A stretch of DNA of 64,000 nt. It comes from Acinetobacter sp. ANC 4648. Its GTDB lineage: Bacteria > Pseudomonadota > Gammaproteobacteria > Pseudomonadales > Moraxellaceae. The translations under genes and the position numbers were made by a program. The notes under the pieces were generated by a model. It did no database searches. It saw only the letters and a program-made list of their open reading frames with translations, and had not been told where the DNA came from. Of the stretch, positions 45,631 to 54,729 are shown piece by piece. Location of the stretch: assembly GCF_002135345.1 (NCBI RefSeq), contig NZ_NEGI01000002.1, positions 434,001 through 498,000 on the forward strand, given 5' to 3'. How positions within the stretch are numbered: position 1 is the first letter of the stretch; each line of letters begins with the position of its first letter.

Positions 45631-46800
45631 TTAACGTGCTAAATAGCATTTTGAAAAAATCAACCGCAATGCATATACCAATGCCATGGCACAAACGCTA
45701 TAACCAATATCCACTGCAAACATTGGAATACATAACACAATAATGGTGGTCAGTGGATACAACCATTTTTTAATACCATGTAAATGATGTGCTTCATGCA
45801 AGATCCATAATGCAGTGGTATAAATAACCAATGGTATTGCCACTAAATAGCCTGCAAGTTGATCCGAGATTTCAGCATGTCCCACAGTAACATCAACTGA
45901 AGCAGCAAGACTGGCACCAATCGCCGCGATACTAATAAAGATAAAAAAATGCCCATATCCCCAAGTAAAAGCCCGCTTACGACTATTTAAACGTTCTGCC
46001 ACTTCATGATCAAAATAGGCCCACCACATGGTAAACATGATGGCTAATCCACCCACCATCAGAAATAATAACTCAATACTGAAAAGTTGGTTTTGTAGTG
46101 CATCCGCAATCGCAGCATAGCTCCCAACAATAGACTCACCCAATACAATAATCGTGAGTAAGGCATAACGTTCCGCAATATGATGGGGATGCCATGGTGT
46201 CATCTGATGCGACTCAGCCCATACAGGAACAATTAATTCAGCTACAACCAATAAAACAAACAGATAAACCGAAAAATTAATTGGTGTAAAATGCATGAGT
46301 AGCCAAGCCATCTGCACAACAATGATTCCAAATGTATAGCGTAATGCGGTTGTTCTCCGCTCAGGATCATTCTTTGCGACGCGTAACCACTGTGTAACTA
46401 AGCCAAGTCGCATAATTACATAGCCAATAATAATCACATCAAAATCATGCTTATGAAAAACGGCTGGAATTCCTGCGGCAATGACCAAGGATCCAATAAT
46501 TTGCACAAAGGTCATGATCCGGTAAAACGCATCATCATTATCATAAGCGGAGGCGAACCAAGTAAAATTCATCCATGCCCACCACAGTGCAAAGAACACC
46601 ATCAGATAATTACTTAGACCCGCAGCAATGTGATTTTCGATCATACTATGATGAAATTGCTGTCCTGCCGTTGCAATTGCGACGACAAAAATCAAATCAA
46701 AAAGCAATTCTAAGGATGTAGCAACTCTGTGAGATTCGTGAGGATTTCGAGGAGATAATGGTTTGAGCCACTCATGTGGAGCGAAAAAGGGATTGGGCAT
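45631..46800 (-). CDS. Low temperature requirement protein A (LtrA) family membrane protein
   Basis: The protein has 389 aa with about ten to twelve membrane helices. The LtrA signature is clear in RVATSLELLFDLIFVVAIA, ALWWAWMNFTWFASAYDNDD, AERYALLTIIVLGESIVG and YFDHEVAERLNSRKRAFTWG. The family is linked to growth at low temperature in Listeria, but its chemistry is unknown. A NUDIX gene follows after 12 nt. Confidence 0.88.
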   Translation of the reverse strand: MPNPFFAPHEWLKPLSPRNPHESHRVATSLELLFDLIFVVAIATAGQQFHHSMIENHIAAGLSNYLMVFFALWWAWMNFTWFASAYDNDDAFYRIMTFVQIIGSLVIAAGIPAVFHKHDFDVIIIGYVIMRLGLVTQWLRVAKNDPERRTTALRYTFGIIVVQMAWLLMHFTPINFSVYLFVLLVVAELIVPVWAESHQMTPWHPHHIAERYALLTIIVLGESIVGSYAAIADALQNQLFSIELLFLMVGGLAIMFTMWWAYFDHEVAERLNSRKRAFTWGYGHFFIFISIAAIGASLAASVDVTVGHAEISDQLAGYLVAIPLVIYTTALWILHEAHHLHGIKKWLYPLTTIIVLCIPMFAVDIGYSVCAMALVYALRLIFSKCYLAR

Positions 46801-46906
46801 GATGAAGATATTCTTTATTTTATTAAATGGATTTTTTCAAAAATAAGACCAATAAACAAGTCATCTCGAATGTTTTTTGAATATGCGCCTTTCTTTTCTG
46901 CAATAA

Positions 46907-46936
46907 AAAAGCCTTGTAACAACAAGACTTTTTTAT
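46907..46936 (-). terminator. Terminator after the SnoaL-like gene
   Basis: AAAAAGCCTTGT / ACAAGACTTTTTT with one mismatch, 8 nt beyond the stop of the minus-strand gene. Confidence 0.75.
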
Positions 46937-46943
46937 TGTACCT

Positions 46944-47408
46944 TTAAACAACTAATCTAAGTTTTGGTTTGACTTTTAACATAACCGCTTTACCCGTCAT
47001 CATGTTAATTGGCATGGAAATATGTTGATGTACCACACGCCATTGCCCATCTTTTTTTTGCAGACATAAGGTTGTTCTACACCAAGGCATCTGTAATTTA
47101 GCTTTTAGTGCGGTATTTTCGACTTTAGAGTAACAATGTAAAATAGCTAAATCTTCTGATGTATAGAGCTTAATATCTCGTCGTGTAATATGCATATCAT
47201 CGTTAAAGTAAGGGCTAAGCTTATCCCATTCTGTTTTATATGCTTCTACACCTTCAAGCTGAGAGCTGACATCAAATAGACTGACATCGTTGGCACATTG
47301 ATCCACTAAATCTTCTATATGTTTACCAACTACAGCTTGATCCCATAGCTCAATTTGATGCAGTACCTCTTGAGCAACTTCAGTATTCCCATCAATCTGA
47401 ATAGACAT
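46944..47408 (-). CDS. SnoaL-like / NTF2-fold protein
   Basis: The protein has 154 aa and resembles the SnoaL-like domain: an N-terminal helix (EVLHQIELWDQAVVGK), the acidic pocket strand DLVDQCANDVSLFDV, and closing beta strands TTLCLQKKDGQWRVVHQHIS. Such proteins are often ketosteroid-isomerase-like or of unknown substrate. The start is set at 47408 because AAGG lies 8 nt upstream. An ATG five codons earlier has no site. Confidence 0.8.
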   Translation of the reverse strand: MSIQIDGNTEVAQEVLHQIELWDQAVVGKHIEDLVDQCANDVSLFDVSSQLEGVEAYKTEWDKLSPYFNDDMHITRRDIKLYTSEDLAILHCYSKVENTALKAKLQMPWCRTTLCLQKKDGQWRVVHQHISMPINMMTGKAVMLKVKPKLRLVV

Positions 47409-47526
47409 GATATGAACCTTCATTTATTTTTATGTGATGAATTTATCACTTTATTGTATTAATGTTAATTAAATTGCATCGCATTTCTGTTACAAAATAT
47501 TTATTCTTATAAGAAGTTAAAATAAA

Positions 47527-48150
47527 TCAGAAATTCAGAAGTACCTCGCTCAAGTCAATTTTGACCAATTTCCAATGCATGCCATATCTTCGAAAGATAA
47601 AGCGAGTTTTTTTTGCATCGACCGTGGGTACAACGACTTCAAAAGTGCTTAAAGAAACATAATGAGCCTGATATTGCGCTGGTGTGGTCTCTGCTTGCGC
47701 ATGCAAAGATTCGGGACTGAGCACATCAGAATGAATAATTTGCTGCGGATTTTTTTGCTGAAAAATGAGATTATACGCCCATTGATATCGATCCAGTTTA
47801 GGCAGTTCAATCGATTCTTTCAGCTGCTTTCCTTGCATCAACAACGCAATACTTTGTGGGGTAACCGCAGTATCAACAATCTGTTCAGAGAGTTGGCTCG
47901 TCAATCGAGTCGCATAAATTGCCAAAGGATGATCAATATGCTCTATGCCAATTTTTTGCCTGAATAATGTATCCACTTGCGGTTTTAAACTGGCTCTGAC
48001 ACTTGGAAAATCAATATATTTTGATATTTCGCTAGCTTGGTTGTGTTTTATCGCTTGGTTAATTTGATAAAGCATCCAATAAGGTGAAGCAAAGAACATC
48101 ACCAAACAGACCACTACACCGATGCTGATTCCTATTTTAACTTTATGCAT
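47527..48150 (-). CDS. DUF2939 protein
   Basis: The protein has 207 aa, with an N-terminal membrane anchor (about 5-27, IGISIGVVVCLVMFFASPYW) and a periplasmic or cytoplasmic domain. Family-typical features are the start YWMLYQINQAIKHNQASEISKYIDFPSVRASLK and the late FRRYGMHWKLVKIDL. Function is unknown. GGAG precedes the ATG. It stands alone. Confidence 0.8.
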   Translation of the reverse strand: MHKVKIGISIGVVVCLVMFFASPYWMLYQINQAIKHNQASEISKYIDFPSVRASLKPQVDTLFRQKIGIEHIDHPLAIYATRLTSQLSEQIVDTAVTPQSIALLMQGKQLKESIELPKLDRYQWAYNLIFQQKNPQQIIHSDVLSPESLHAQAETTPAQYQAHYVSLSTFEVVVPTVDAKKTRFIFRRYGMHWKLVKIDLSEVLLNF

Positions 48151-48256
48151 ACACTCTCCAGTATCATTAGTTCGATCGTAGCTTAAGCTTGGCTCCTTAT
48201 TTAAATAGGCTGTTTTATAACAGTTTTATTTTTCAATAAAAATATGATGCTGAATA

Positions 48257-48283
48257 TAAAAAAGCATGTTTTCACATGCTTCT
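48257..48283 (-). terminator. Terminator after the YegP-like gene
   Basis: AGCATGT / ACATGCT with loop TTTC, followed on the minus strand by TTTTTTA. Confidence 0.8.
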
Positions 48284-48298
48284 GAATAAATCTTTAGA

Positions 48299-48640
48299 TT
48301 ACGATTCTAGGCTTAAATCTTTGATTTTATCTGTAGGCCCATTTATTTTCACCGACTCAATACCATGATCGCGTGCAGCCTCACTTGAATAGAGTTGACT
48401 CGTTCCAATAATTTGATGATTGAGTGCTTTTAAATTAAAATATGGCTTACCGTTTTTTGCTTCTAAACGCTCATAGTGTGCATCGTCTGGGCTATTTTTT
48501 TGAACCGACTCAATACCATTGTGAGCTGAGGCTTTGGCTTTATACAACTCGCTGGTCAGAATGACTTCACCATTACCAGCTTTTAAAACGAAACGATATT
48601 GCCCATCTTTTGCTTTACTAATTTCATAAGTGCCTGACAT
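48299..48640 (-). CDS. YegP/DUF1508 protein
   Basis: The protein has 113 aa and consists of two tandem copies of the ~50-residue YegP module. Copy 1 runs YEISKAKDGQYRFVLKAGNG...HNGIESVQKN and copy 2 runs YERLEAKNGKPYFNLKALN...DHGIESVKIN. Each forms a small beta-alpha fold. The family is widespread in proteobacteria with no established activity. It starts at 48640 with GAGAGG 7 nt upstream. Confidence 0.88.
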   Translation of the reverse strand: MSGTYEISKAKDGQYRFVLKAGNGEVILTSELYKAKASAHNGIESVQKNSPDDAHYERLEAKNGKPYFNLKALNHQIIGTSQLYSSEAARDHGIESVKINGPTDKIKDLSLES

Positions 48641-48852
48641 TTTCAAACCTCTCGTTATTGTCCATTCTTGTTGATATACAGCGTTGTTGTGAATAAAAAT
48701 TATGCTTCAATTATAAAATATAAATGACTTTACCCACTTTAAAAAGCTTATTTTTTAATTCTTTTGTATATGTAATTTTTAAGAATATTTACATTGTAAA
48801 ACTTGTCCTTAACCCAAACATTAGATTCAGGACAAGTGCTAAAATTTAATTA

Positions 48853-49194
48853 CTAAGCTTTTTTTACAAATTCTGACTTGAGTTTCATTGGGCCAAAACC
48901 ATCTACTTTACAATCAATATCATGACCATCATTCGCGTCTGGCAATAAGCGAATATTTTTCGCTTTTGTGCCCACTTTCACCACAGATGAAGAGCCTTTA
49001 ATTTTCAAATCTTTAATCACTGTCACCGTATCGCCATCGCTTAGGATATTACCATTAGAGTCTTTAATTATTATGGTGTCTTCAGCCTTAATTTCACTTT
49101 CTTTCCATTCATGCGAGCATTCTGGGCAAATCAGTAAATCACCATCGGTATAAGTATATTCAGAGTTGCATTTGGGGCAATTGGGTAAAGACAT
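48853..49194 (-). CDS. yjdM: PhnA-like zinc-ribbon protein (YjdM)
   Basis: The protein has 113 aa. An N-terminal zinc ribbon ([13 protein letters not shown]...CPECSHEW, Cys at about 6, 9, 23 and 26) is followed by a small SH3-like beta domain with [17 protein letters not shown] and the conserved end [16 protein letters not shown]. Despite the PhnA name, the family has no confirmed role in phosphonate use. GAGG lies before the ATG. Confidence 0.9.
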   Translation of the reverse strand: MSLPNCPKCNSEYTYTDGDLLICPECSHEWKESEIKAEDTIIIKDSNGNILSDGDTVTVIKDLKIKGSSSVVKVGTKAKNIRLLPDANDGHDIDCKVDGFGPMKLKSEFVKKA

Positions 49195-49331
49195 AAAAAC
49201 CTCAAAAATAAGGAAAACAAAAAATTAACTATAACATTTTTATCTTTTTTTCATAAAGTTAAATACCTTATTTTCTATAAGGGTTTTAACTTTATAGTTA
49301 AATATGTTTGATTGAACAATCAATTATGGCC

Positions 49332-49695
49332 TTAAATATCATCTGCTTCCAACGGCTGTTTAAGTACAACTACATAATTATGCACTTCATGCTTAGCTAC
49401 AGTAATTAAGGTAATATCTCCTGCTTAGCAAGAAGCTTCTGCAGCTCTTAAATCTGGCTTGTATGTGTTGCTAACTATCATTTGAGAGTCGTGTTGAAAA
49501 TCATCCCGCCACGTATCAACACCTTCATAGTAGCACTTGCGTAGTGCATTGATTGGATGGCATGACCTCCCTTGCCCAGAGGGCTATTTGGACATCCTCT
49601 TTTTTAATATCTCATAGCCAAAGCCGATCAACCAAAATACATTGAGCATCCGTTTCAGATGCTGTGGTATAAATACGTTTCATATAAATATTCAT
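49332..49695 (-). pseudogene. Decayed DUF488 (YeaO-like) gene
   Basis: On the minus strand from ATG at 49695 the frame reads MNIYMKRIYTTASETD and ILVDRLWL, matching the start of YeaO-type DUF488 proteins (KRVYD...ILVDRLWPRG). It is then cut by TGA. After that, in the same frame, DIKKEDVQIALWAREVMPSNQ matches the next family block. A shift of frame then gives LRKCYYEGVDTWRDDFQ. After a further break, ITLITVAKHEVHNYVVVLKQ parallels the ITLLYSAKNTTQNHALVL end. At least one nonsense change and one frameshift are therefore present. It is not a functional gene unless sequencing errors explain it. Confidence 0.75.
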
Positions 49696-49718
49696 AGATT
49701 ATCTATTTTTTGTATCTA

Positions 49719-50060
49719 TTAGCTTTCCATTAAGATTCCGACGAATGTCTCATGACGATCCAACTCAACACACAAAACATATTGCGTCACATCTTCTGGC
49801 AGAGTGAAATCTATCCGATAATTTTCATCCTCTTCCGGCATCCAATCCACATAAGGACTCACTTCCAAAATATTTAAAACCTGTACAGGTTGAGGTATTG
49901 CTGTACCTAAATTGTTCACCCAATAATCTGGCTCAAGCTCTTCCAGATGATGTTCTACATATAAGTGCACTTGATTTTCATCAGCATCCTGCTGATATGC
50001 AGATAATATTGCTGTTCGAGCTTTCTGCTCTAATTTTTGAATTTGTTCAGTATTTATCAT
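49719..50060 (-). CDS. Hypothetical acidic protein, 113 aa
   Basis: I do not recognise the family. The protein is strongly acidic and soluble. A helical N-terminus (LEQKARTAILSAYQQ) is followed by a region that looks like alternating strands (IDFTLPEDVTQYVLCVELD). A GGAG site lies 11-12 nt before the ATG. It is adjacent to the DUF488 relic and the AHSA1-like gene, without clear linkage. Confidence 0.7.
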   Translation of the reverse strand: MINTEQIQKLEQKARTAILSAYQQDADENQVHLYVEHHLEELEPDYWVNNLGTAIPQPVQVLNILEVSPYVDWMPEEDENYRIDFTLPEDVTQYVLCVELDRHETFVGILMES

Positions 50061-50157
50061 CTAGCACGATGCTCCTTTTTATGATCTTTGGTTATATAGC
50101 ATCCGAGCCAATCCCCCCACAAATTCAATCGACTCGAACAAAACATATTTTTATATT

Positions 50158-50604
50158 TTATTGATCTGGAATGCTTGGATTAACCAATAGAGCCAACAAC
50201 TGTAAAGATTCTTGCCAGCCTAAATAACAAGCTTCAATGGGAATTACATCAGGCAAACCAGATTGGATAATATTGACTTCTGTCCCCATCAAAACCGCTT
50301 TAAGCTCAATGCTCATTTCAACTTGACCAATCAAATTTGGATCATCAAATTGGTCAGTATAACGAATGCGTTGATTGGGAATCAGTTCAATATAGGTTCC
50401 TCCAAAAGCATGAGTTGAGCCCGTAGAAAAATTAGTGAATGACATTTTATAGCTACCACCTACATGGGCATTTAAGTGATCTACTTTGGCAGTAAAGCCG
50501 TGTGGAGCCATCCATTTTACCAATGCATCAGGGTCTAAAAAAGCGCGATACACACGTTCAGGCGGTGCACTAAATATACGATGTAATCTTATGGTATTGG
50601 TCAT
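50158..50604 (-). CDS. SRPBCC / AHSA1-like protein
   Basis: The protein has 148 aa with a START-like fold of the Activator of Hsp90 ATPase homologue 1 type. The signature opening is RIFSAPPERVYRAFLDPDAL and KWMAPHGFTAKV, followed by GGSYKMSF and the closing helix ACYLGWQESLQLLALLV. Bacterial members are thought to bind hydrophobic ligands; the target is unknown. Confidence 0.85.
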   Translation of the reverse strand: MTNTIRLHRIFSAPPERVYRAFLDPDALVKWMAPHGFTAKVDHLNAHVGGSYKMSFTNFSTGSTHAFGGTYIELIPNQRIRYTDQFDDPNLIGQVEMSIELKAVLMGTEVNIIQSGLPDVIPIEACYLGWQESLQLLALLVNPSIPDQ

Positions 50605-50703
50605 TTTTATTTGCCAGCAGAGTTATTGTTTTTTGATATTCTAGTGTACGACGGTCTTCATTTATTTTTGTATTTGTTTGTATGCTCAATTTTTATTGTG
50701 ATC

Positions 50704-50734
50704 AAAAAAAGCATACCTTTTGGCATGCTTTTTT
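50704..50734 (-). terminator. Terminator after the rraB-like gene
   Basis: AAAAAAGCATACC / GGCATGCTTTTTT with loop TTTT, 24 nt beyond the stop. Confidence 0.8.
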
Positions 50735-50757
50735 AGTTTCAATTGAGGAGAGATTAA

Positions 50758-51129
50758 TTACTCTTCTTCAATCTCTTCATCATCATAAACATAAGCCATA
50801 CAACCCCAACCGTCGTATTCACCGCCGTGTTGTTTTGCAATGGTCGTGAACCACTCTTCTAAATCTACGATATCTGAATACTCAGGTTCCATATAGATAT
50901 AGACAGTGATGATCCATTCATTAATATCTGATTCTTCATCTTCAAACAGACTAATTTTTTGCTCTTCTTTCAAAAGATAAAGTGCACATTTTTCTGCAAG
51001 TTCTTCACTTTGGAATGCAATTGAAAATTCAATTTCATGTGCTTCGGTTAAATCATCACCATCTTCAGCCATTTGCCAAAGTACGTTACCGTTGTCATCG
51101 TCTGGGAATTGTTCAAAATTACGTGTCAT
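50758..51129 (-). CDS. rraB: RraB-family protein (ribonuclease E inhibitor-like)
   Basis: The protein has 123 aa and is very acidic. The family block VDLEEWFTTIAKQHGGEYDGWGCMAYV near the C-terminus matches the EYDGWG motif of RraB, a protein that binds RNase E and modulates mRNA decay in Escherichia coli. The acidic DEEIEEE tail is also typical. AGGAT precedes the ATG. The inhibitory role here is inferred. Confidence 0.82.
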   Translation of the reverse strand: MTRNFEQFPDDDNGNVLWQMAEDGDDLTEAHEIEFSIAFQSEELAEKCALYLLKEEQKISLFEDEESDINEWIITVYIYMEPEYSDIVDLEEWFTTIAKQHGGEYDGWGCMAYVYDDEEIEEE

Positions 51130-51228
51130 GGGAGATCCTTATTATCTTTCTTTTGCTTTATACCATAGATGGTAGCTTAGCTCAGTTTTGTTTCAGTTTG
51201 AAGGTCAAGTCAGTAAACTTGCATCGCA

Positions 51229-51516
51229 TTAAAAGTATTCGACTTTCACTTTAGATAACTCATGTAAAGCGCGTTGCCCATCCTGACTGGTTAAATTCAG
51301 TAAGTGACCATTATCTTGGCTTAATAACGCATAAGCTTCATCTAAAGTATCAACAAATACTTTGGTGACTGCCTTATCGGTTGGATTTTCTGAATCCGCT
51401 ACTTTTTTTATATTTAATACAAATTTTTCCAACGAATTTCTTTTTGCTTCAAAGATTTTATCTTTGGCTTTCCCTTTGGTGCCTACAGCATATAAACGTT
51501 TAATTAGTAAACTCAT
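51229..51516 (-). CDS. Hypothetical protein, 95 aa
   Basis: I do not recognise the family. The protein is small, soluble and Lys-rich in the first half (LYAVGTKGKAKDKIFEAKRN), with a mixed C-terminal half. The start at 51516 (MSLLIKRL) is chosen over one six codons upstream because the purine-rich CGGAAT lies before it. No neighbour suggests a role. Confidence 0.65.
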   Translation of the reverse strand: MSLLIKRLYAVGTKGKAKDKIFEAKRNSLEKFVLNIKKVADSENPTDKAVTKVFVDTLDEAYALLSQDNGHLLNLTSQDGQRALHELSKVKVEYF

Positions 51517-51595
51517 TTCATTATTCCGCAGCAATAAATGCTTTTTTCAATCAAGATACTGCGTATATTAACCTAGCCAACGCGGTTAAGTTGGC

Positions 51596-52261
51596 TTAAA
51601 AAGGTACATTTCCCTTTATCTCGACATCCATTCTACTCAGCGGCTGTTTAAATGCTAAATAACTGGCATGTAAAGCCATGCGCTTTAAGGGCGTTTTTTG
51701 ATACTCAGGATGATAATATTTATCGCCCGTAATCGGATGGCCAATATATTGCATATGCACACGTAGCTGATGCGAACGACCTGTAATAGGGGTCAATAAG
51801 ACCCGTGTAATATCATCCACTTCATGATATGAAAGTGCTTGATACAACGTTTTAGCAGACTTACCCAGTTCAAAATGTACTATCTGACGAGGACGATTTT
51901 CCCAATCCGTGAGAAGTGGAACATCCACACTGCCCTCAAGCTCTAATTTCCCTTGCACTAATGCAATATAATGTTTCTTTACCGTCCGCGCTTGGAACAT
52001 TTTACTCATCGCGACTTCTGCATCACGATGTTTTGCAAACATCAGAAGACCTGAAGTCGCCATATCTAAACGATGCGTAATTTTAGCATTGGGATATTGT
52101 TCTAGAACCCGAAAATAAGCACTATCATGATGCTCAGGCAAACGCCCTGGAACAGACAACAAACCGGCGGGCTTTTCAATCACCACTAAATCATTATCCT
52201 CATAGACAATAAACAGCGGTTCCAGTGGTGGCATATAAATAAAGTTGTCACGAGCAGACAT
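51596..52261 (-). CDS. rluA: Dual-specificity tRNA/23S rRNA pseudouridine synthase RluA
   Basis: The enzyme makes pseudouridine in 23S rRNA and in several tRNAs (U746 and U32 in Escherichia coli). It has 221 aa. It shows VIEKPAGLLSVPGR, the catalytic HRLDMATSG with Asp66, and PITGRSHQLRVHMQYIGHPI. There is no S4 domain, which fits RluA rather than RluC/D. The start at 52261 (MSARDNF) has no clear ribosome site. A slightly later ATG (MPPLEP) is an alternative. Confidence 0.92.
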   Translation of the reverse strand: MSARDNFIYMPPLEPLFIVYEDNDLVVIEKPAGLLSVPGRLPEHHDSAYFRVLEQYPNAKITHRLDMATSGLLMFAKHRDAEVAMSKMFQARTVKKHYIALVQGKLELEGSVDVPLLTDWENRPRQIVHFELGKSAKTLYQALSYHEVDDITRVLLTPITGRSHQLRVHMQYIGHPITGDKYYHPEYQKTPLKRMALHASYLAFKQPLSRMDVEIKGNVPF

Positions 52262-52391
52262 AAAATTTAAAATTATAGCGAGACATTCAGCGCAAAATAA
52301 CAATGTAACTCTACCGTGTCAACAACATGAAATTTTGCATACTTTGAGCGGTCACTCTGCGAAATCAAACTATTCATTTGACCTCTCAAAT

Positions 52392-53093
52392 TTAGTGCTT
52401 CTTCGTCATTTCGGAGAGCAAGTCAATTTGGATTTCTTGTATCTGTGCGAGCCGATCCCACTGATTTGATAACAGATGATCTAATTTTTCATGTAAATGC
52501 CGAATTTCAAGTTCCGCTTTTAAATTAATTTGATAGTCATTCTGAGAACGTAATCGATCTTTGGCTTCTTGTCGATTTTGACTCATCATAATCACAGGGG
52601 CTTGAATGGCTGCGATACAGGACAAAATTAAATTTAAAAGAATAAACGGATAAGGATCAGCGGGATGTGTAACCATTACCACGGTATTCACCACAATCCA
52701 AATCACCAAAAAAATAGCAAAACAAATCAAAAATGACCAACTCCCTCCAAATGATGCAATTTTATCTGCCAAGCGCTCGCCAAAAGACCACTTCTGCTCA
52801 ACTTCAACATCAATATCTTTGGTAATCAGGTCATGATGCCGTAAGCTCTCCAAAACTTCACAGTCTAAGTTGCTTAGCTCACCTTTTTCAGACTTTAATA
52901 ATGAATGGACATATTGAATTCGGTATTTACTCAAGTCTGTTTGGCAAATATAGCTCATCGATGACCATTCTGGGAAATCTTGTAAAATTTCTTGAGCAAT
53001 CACTTCACGGATCGTGCCGCCTACAATAAGTTTTTTTCTAGGAAATTTCTTTTTACATACTATACAAATATGACTTTCGTATTTGCCATCCAT
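52392..53093 (-). CDS. DUF1003 membrane protein
   Basis: The protein has 233 aa. The N-terminus carries a small zinc-ribbon-like motif (CIVCKKKFPRKKL). The DUF1003 domain has two hydrophobic helices (about 115-165: GSWSFLICFAIFLVIWIVVN; YPFILLNLILSCIAAIQAP) followed by VIMMSQNRQEAKDRLRSQNDYQINLKAELEI, the family hallmark. A helical C-terminus closes it. Function is unknown. AGAGAG lies before the ATG. Confidence 0.85.
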   Translation of the reverse strand: MDGKYESHICIVCKKKFPRKKLIVGGTIREVIAQEILQDFPEWSSMSYICQTDLSKYRIQYVHSLLKSEKGELSNLDCEVLESLRHHDLITKDIDVEVEQKWSFGERLADKIASFGGSWSFLICFAIFLVIWIVVNTVVMVTHPADPYPFILLNLILSCIAAIQAPVIMMSQNRQEAKDRLRSQNDYQINLKAELEIRHLHEKLDHLLSNQWDRLAQIQEIQIDLLSEMTKKH

Positions 53094-53148
53094 AAGTGCT
53101 CTCTTTACGCGAATTATGATATTAACTTTTTTATTCAGTAATTCGTAT

Positions 53149-53397
53149 TTAAGTTTTTTGAATCAACACAATCGCAATAAATGGCACTAAATTCAACAGT
53201 AAAATAGCAATTTTATACATGGCCATACCTGAATAATGAATAGTATCAAAAGTCTGATCCGATAGATTGAACCATTGGCTATGCAATTTTTTTAGAAAGT
53301 TACGTGCGTAGATAAAAATAAAAAACCATAGAAATAGAATCATATAGTTCATCATCAGTGAATAAATTAAAAACTGGCTAAGCATTGGATAATTCAT
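53149..53397 (-). CDS. Hypothetical small membrane protein, 82 aa
   Basis: No family recognised. There are two hydrophobic segments, about residues 5-32 (FLIYSLMMNYMILFLWFFIFIY) and about 60-80 (YKIAILLLNLVPFIAIVLI), with a polar loop between. It is likely a two-pass inner-membrane protein. A weak GAAGA site precedes the ATG. Confidence 0.6.
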   Translation of the reverse strand: MNYPMLSQFLIYSLMMNYMILFLWFFIFIYARNFLKKLHSQWFNLSDQTFDTIHYSGMAMYKIAILLLNLVPFIAIVLIQKT

Positions 53398-53463
53398 ATT
53401 TTTGTCTTCTTTTTTAAATTTTATTTATTTTAGTCTTATTTTTTATTCTGTTAAAAATTTTTT

Positions 53464-53643
53464 AGGGTGTGAGGGAAAACGTGTGTGGTTTACTTCAACA
53501 ACCATGACTTTGTAAGTCATAACCTTATGCCTATAAACTTGTGATCTATAGCGTCCTAAGCCGAATCGAGACCTTTTGGGTGAGTACACACTAACGTTAT
53601 ACGTTTCGGTGCATGCTACTCTTTTCGATCCCTTTCACACCCT
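53464..53643. ncRNA. Candidate structured RNA, about 180 nt
   Basis: The segment has strong nested pairing. AGGGTGTGA (53464-53472) pairs with TCACACCCT (53635-53643), then GGGA (53473-53476) with TCCC (53629-53632). AAACGT (53477-53482) pairs with ACGTTT (53601-53606), and GTGTG (53483-53487) with CACAC (53587-53591). Inside is a perfect hairpin, ATGACTT / AAGTCAT. The composition is less AT-rich than the flanks, and no ORF is present. A long closed rod of this size recalls 6S RNA, and CCTAAGCCGAA resembles a piece of its bubble, but this is weak. Strand is undetermined. A -10-like TATATC lies upstream on the minus strand. Confidence 0.45.
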
Positions 53644-53832
53644 TGAGATATACTTTAATCAAAGAGGCTCGGAATTATTTCCCTAAGAAATACTGATTTT
53701 TATATTTTTTAGGAAAATTTTTCGCTAAATGTTTGAATGAGAGAATTTTTTACTATATCAGCTAAATTTATGATTTTTTATTGCGAAAAATAGCGATTTA
53801 TTGGAAATTTTATTTACCATTCTTTTAAAGTT
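53644..53832. other. AT-rich spacer after the candidate RNA
   Basis: About 190 bp, AT-rich. It includes CTTTAATCAAAG, a small self-complementary site at about 53652. Nothing else is clear. Confidence 0.35.
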
Positions 53833-53853
53833 AAAAAAGGCAAGATCCTTGCC
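53833..53853 (-). terminator. Terminator after the gene at 53889
   Basis: GGCAAG / CTTGCC with loop ATC, followed by TTTTTT on the minus strand. Confidence 0.75.
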
Positions 53854-53888
53854 TATTGTGATAATTTTCTGATGACATTTAATTAAAA

Positions 53889-54335
53889 TCAAGATTTGAT
53901 TGGTTTTTTTAAACTATTTTTATAATATTCCTCTAAAACCTCAATTTGCCCGTCTAAGAAATCAATCAGATATGTTCTGACTGTCGTTAAACTCAGTTGT
54001 CTAAACGTAATATAGTCTTTCGTTTTACGCGTAATTAATCCAAATAAATCCTTCTGTTGAACAATAATTTGTATATCACTATCAATTTTAAATTCGAGTT
54101 GACTGGTTTTTGAATACCCATTTAAGGTTAAACGTAAAGACTGCTTACTGATTTGATTTGTCACGGTAAAACTAGCACTGGCTCCATCCATTTGTAACTG
54201 TCGGACTTGTTGCTGTCGCCAATTAATCCCATCAAATTTGATTAAGGCATCAATACCATTCATTTTCCCAAATTGTTCTGCGTCATTTTCATTTAAATGA
54301 TGTGGATAACGCACATCTAGATTGAATTTTTTCAT
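53889..54335 (-). CDS. Hypothetical protein, 148 aa
   Basis: No family recognised. It is soluble, with a predicted beta-rich core (ASASFTVTNQISKQSLRLTLNG, LEFKIDSDIQIIVQQ) and a helical C-terminus with basic end (DGQIEVLEEYYKNSLKKPIKS). No signal peptide is present. The ribosome site is weak. It may be a small tail- or pilin-like fold, but nothing specific can be claimed. Confidence 0.65.
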   Translation of the reverse strand: MKKFNLDVRYPHHLNENDAEQFGKMNGIDALIKFDGINWRQQQVRQLQMDGASASFTVTNQISKQSLRLTLNGYSKTSQLEFKIDSDIQIIVQQKDLFGLITRKTKDYITFRQLSLTTVRTYLIDFLDGQIEVLEEYYKNSLKKPIKS

Positions 54336-54729
54336 TATTTTTCTAACTCATCCCCATAAAACAACTTAGTATTTTATCAGTACTGCAATGCTTTATCATT
54401 TTGTTTTTCAATCTGTAAATGATAGGTCGTTACTTAAAAACTGTCGCTTTTAGGATTTAAATCACATTTTAAATGTAGAAAATAAAATACAGGTTTAATG
54501 TTAAAAATTGAGTTTTCATACTTTTTAAAATTTAAGGGTAATCAAACAATTTTTCACTTCATTTAAATCTGAAGAAATTTCTGTATTTTAAATAAATATC
54601 GCCGTTTTTTATGGAGCAGATTCAATCATGATCAGAATTTTTTAAACATATTTTTTGATCATTTCAACGTTATCTAACATTCAGTCAATAGCCATCAAAG
54701 TTTAAAATATTCTCAAAGTGTATAAGTCA
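54336..54729. other. AT-rich intergenic region
   Basis: About 390 bp between two minus-strand hypothetical genes. It is very AT-rich, with no ORF, RNA gene or strong hairpin recognised. Confidence 0.4.

Noticed and set aside
53550-53580. tRNA T-arm-like sequence in the candidate RNA
   Set aside because: No acceptor stem, D-arm or anticodon arm can be built around it, so it is not a tRNA.
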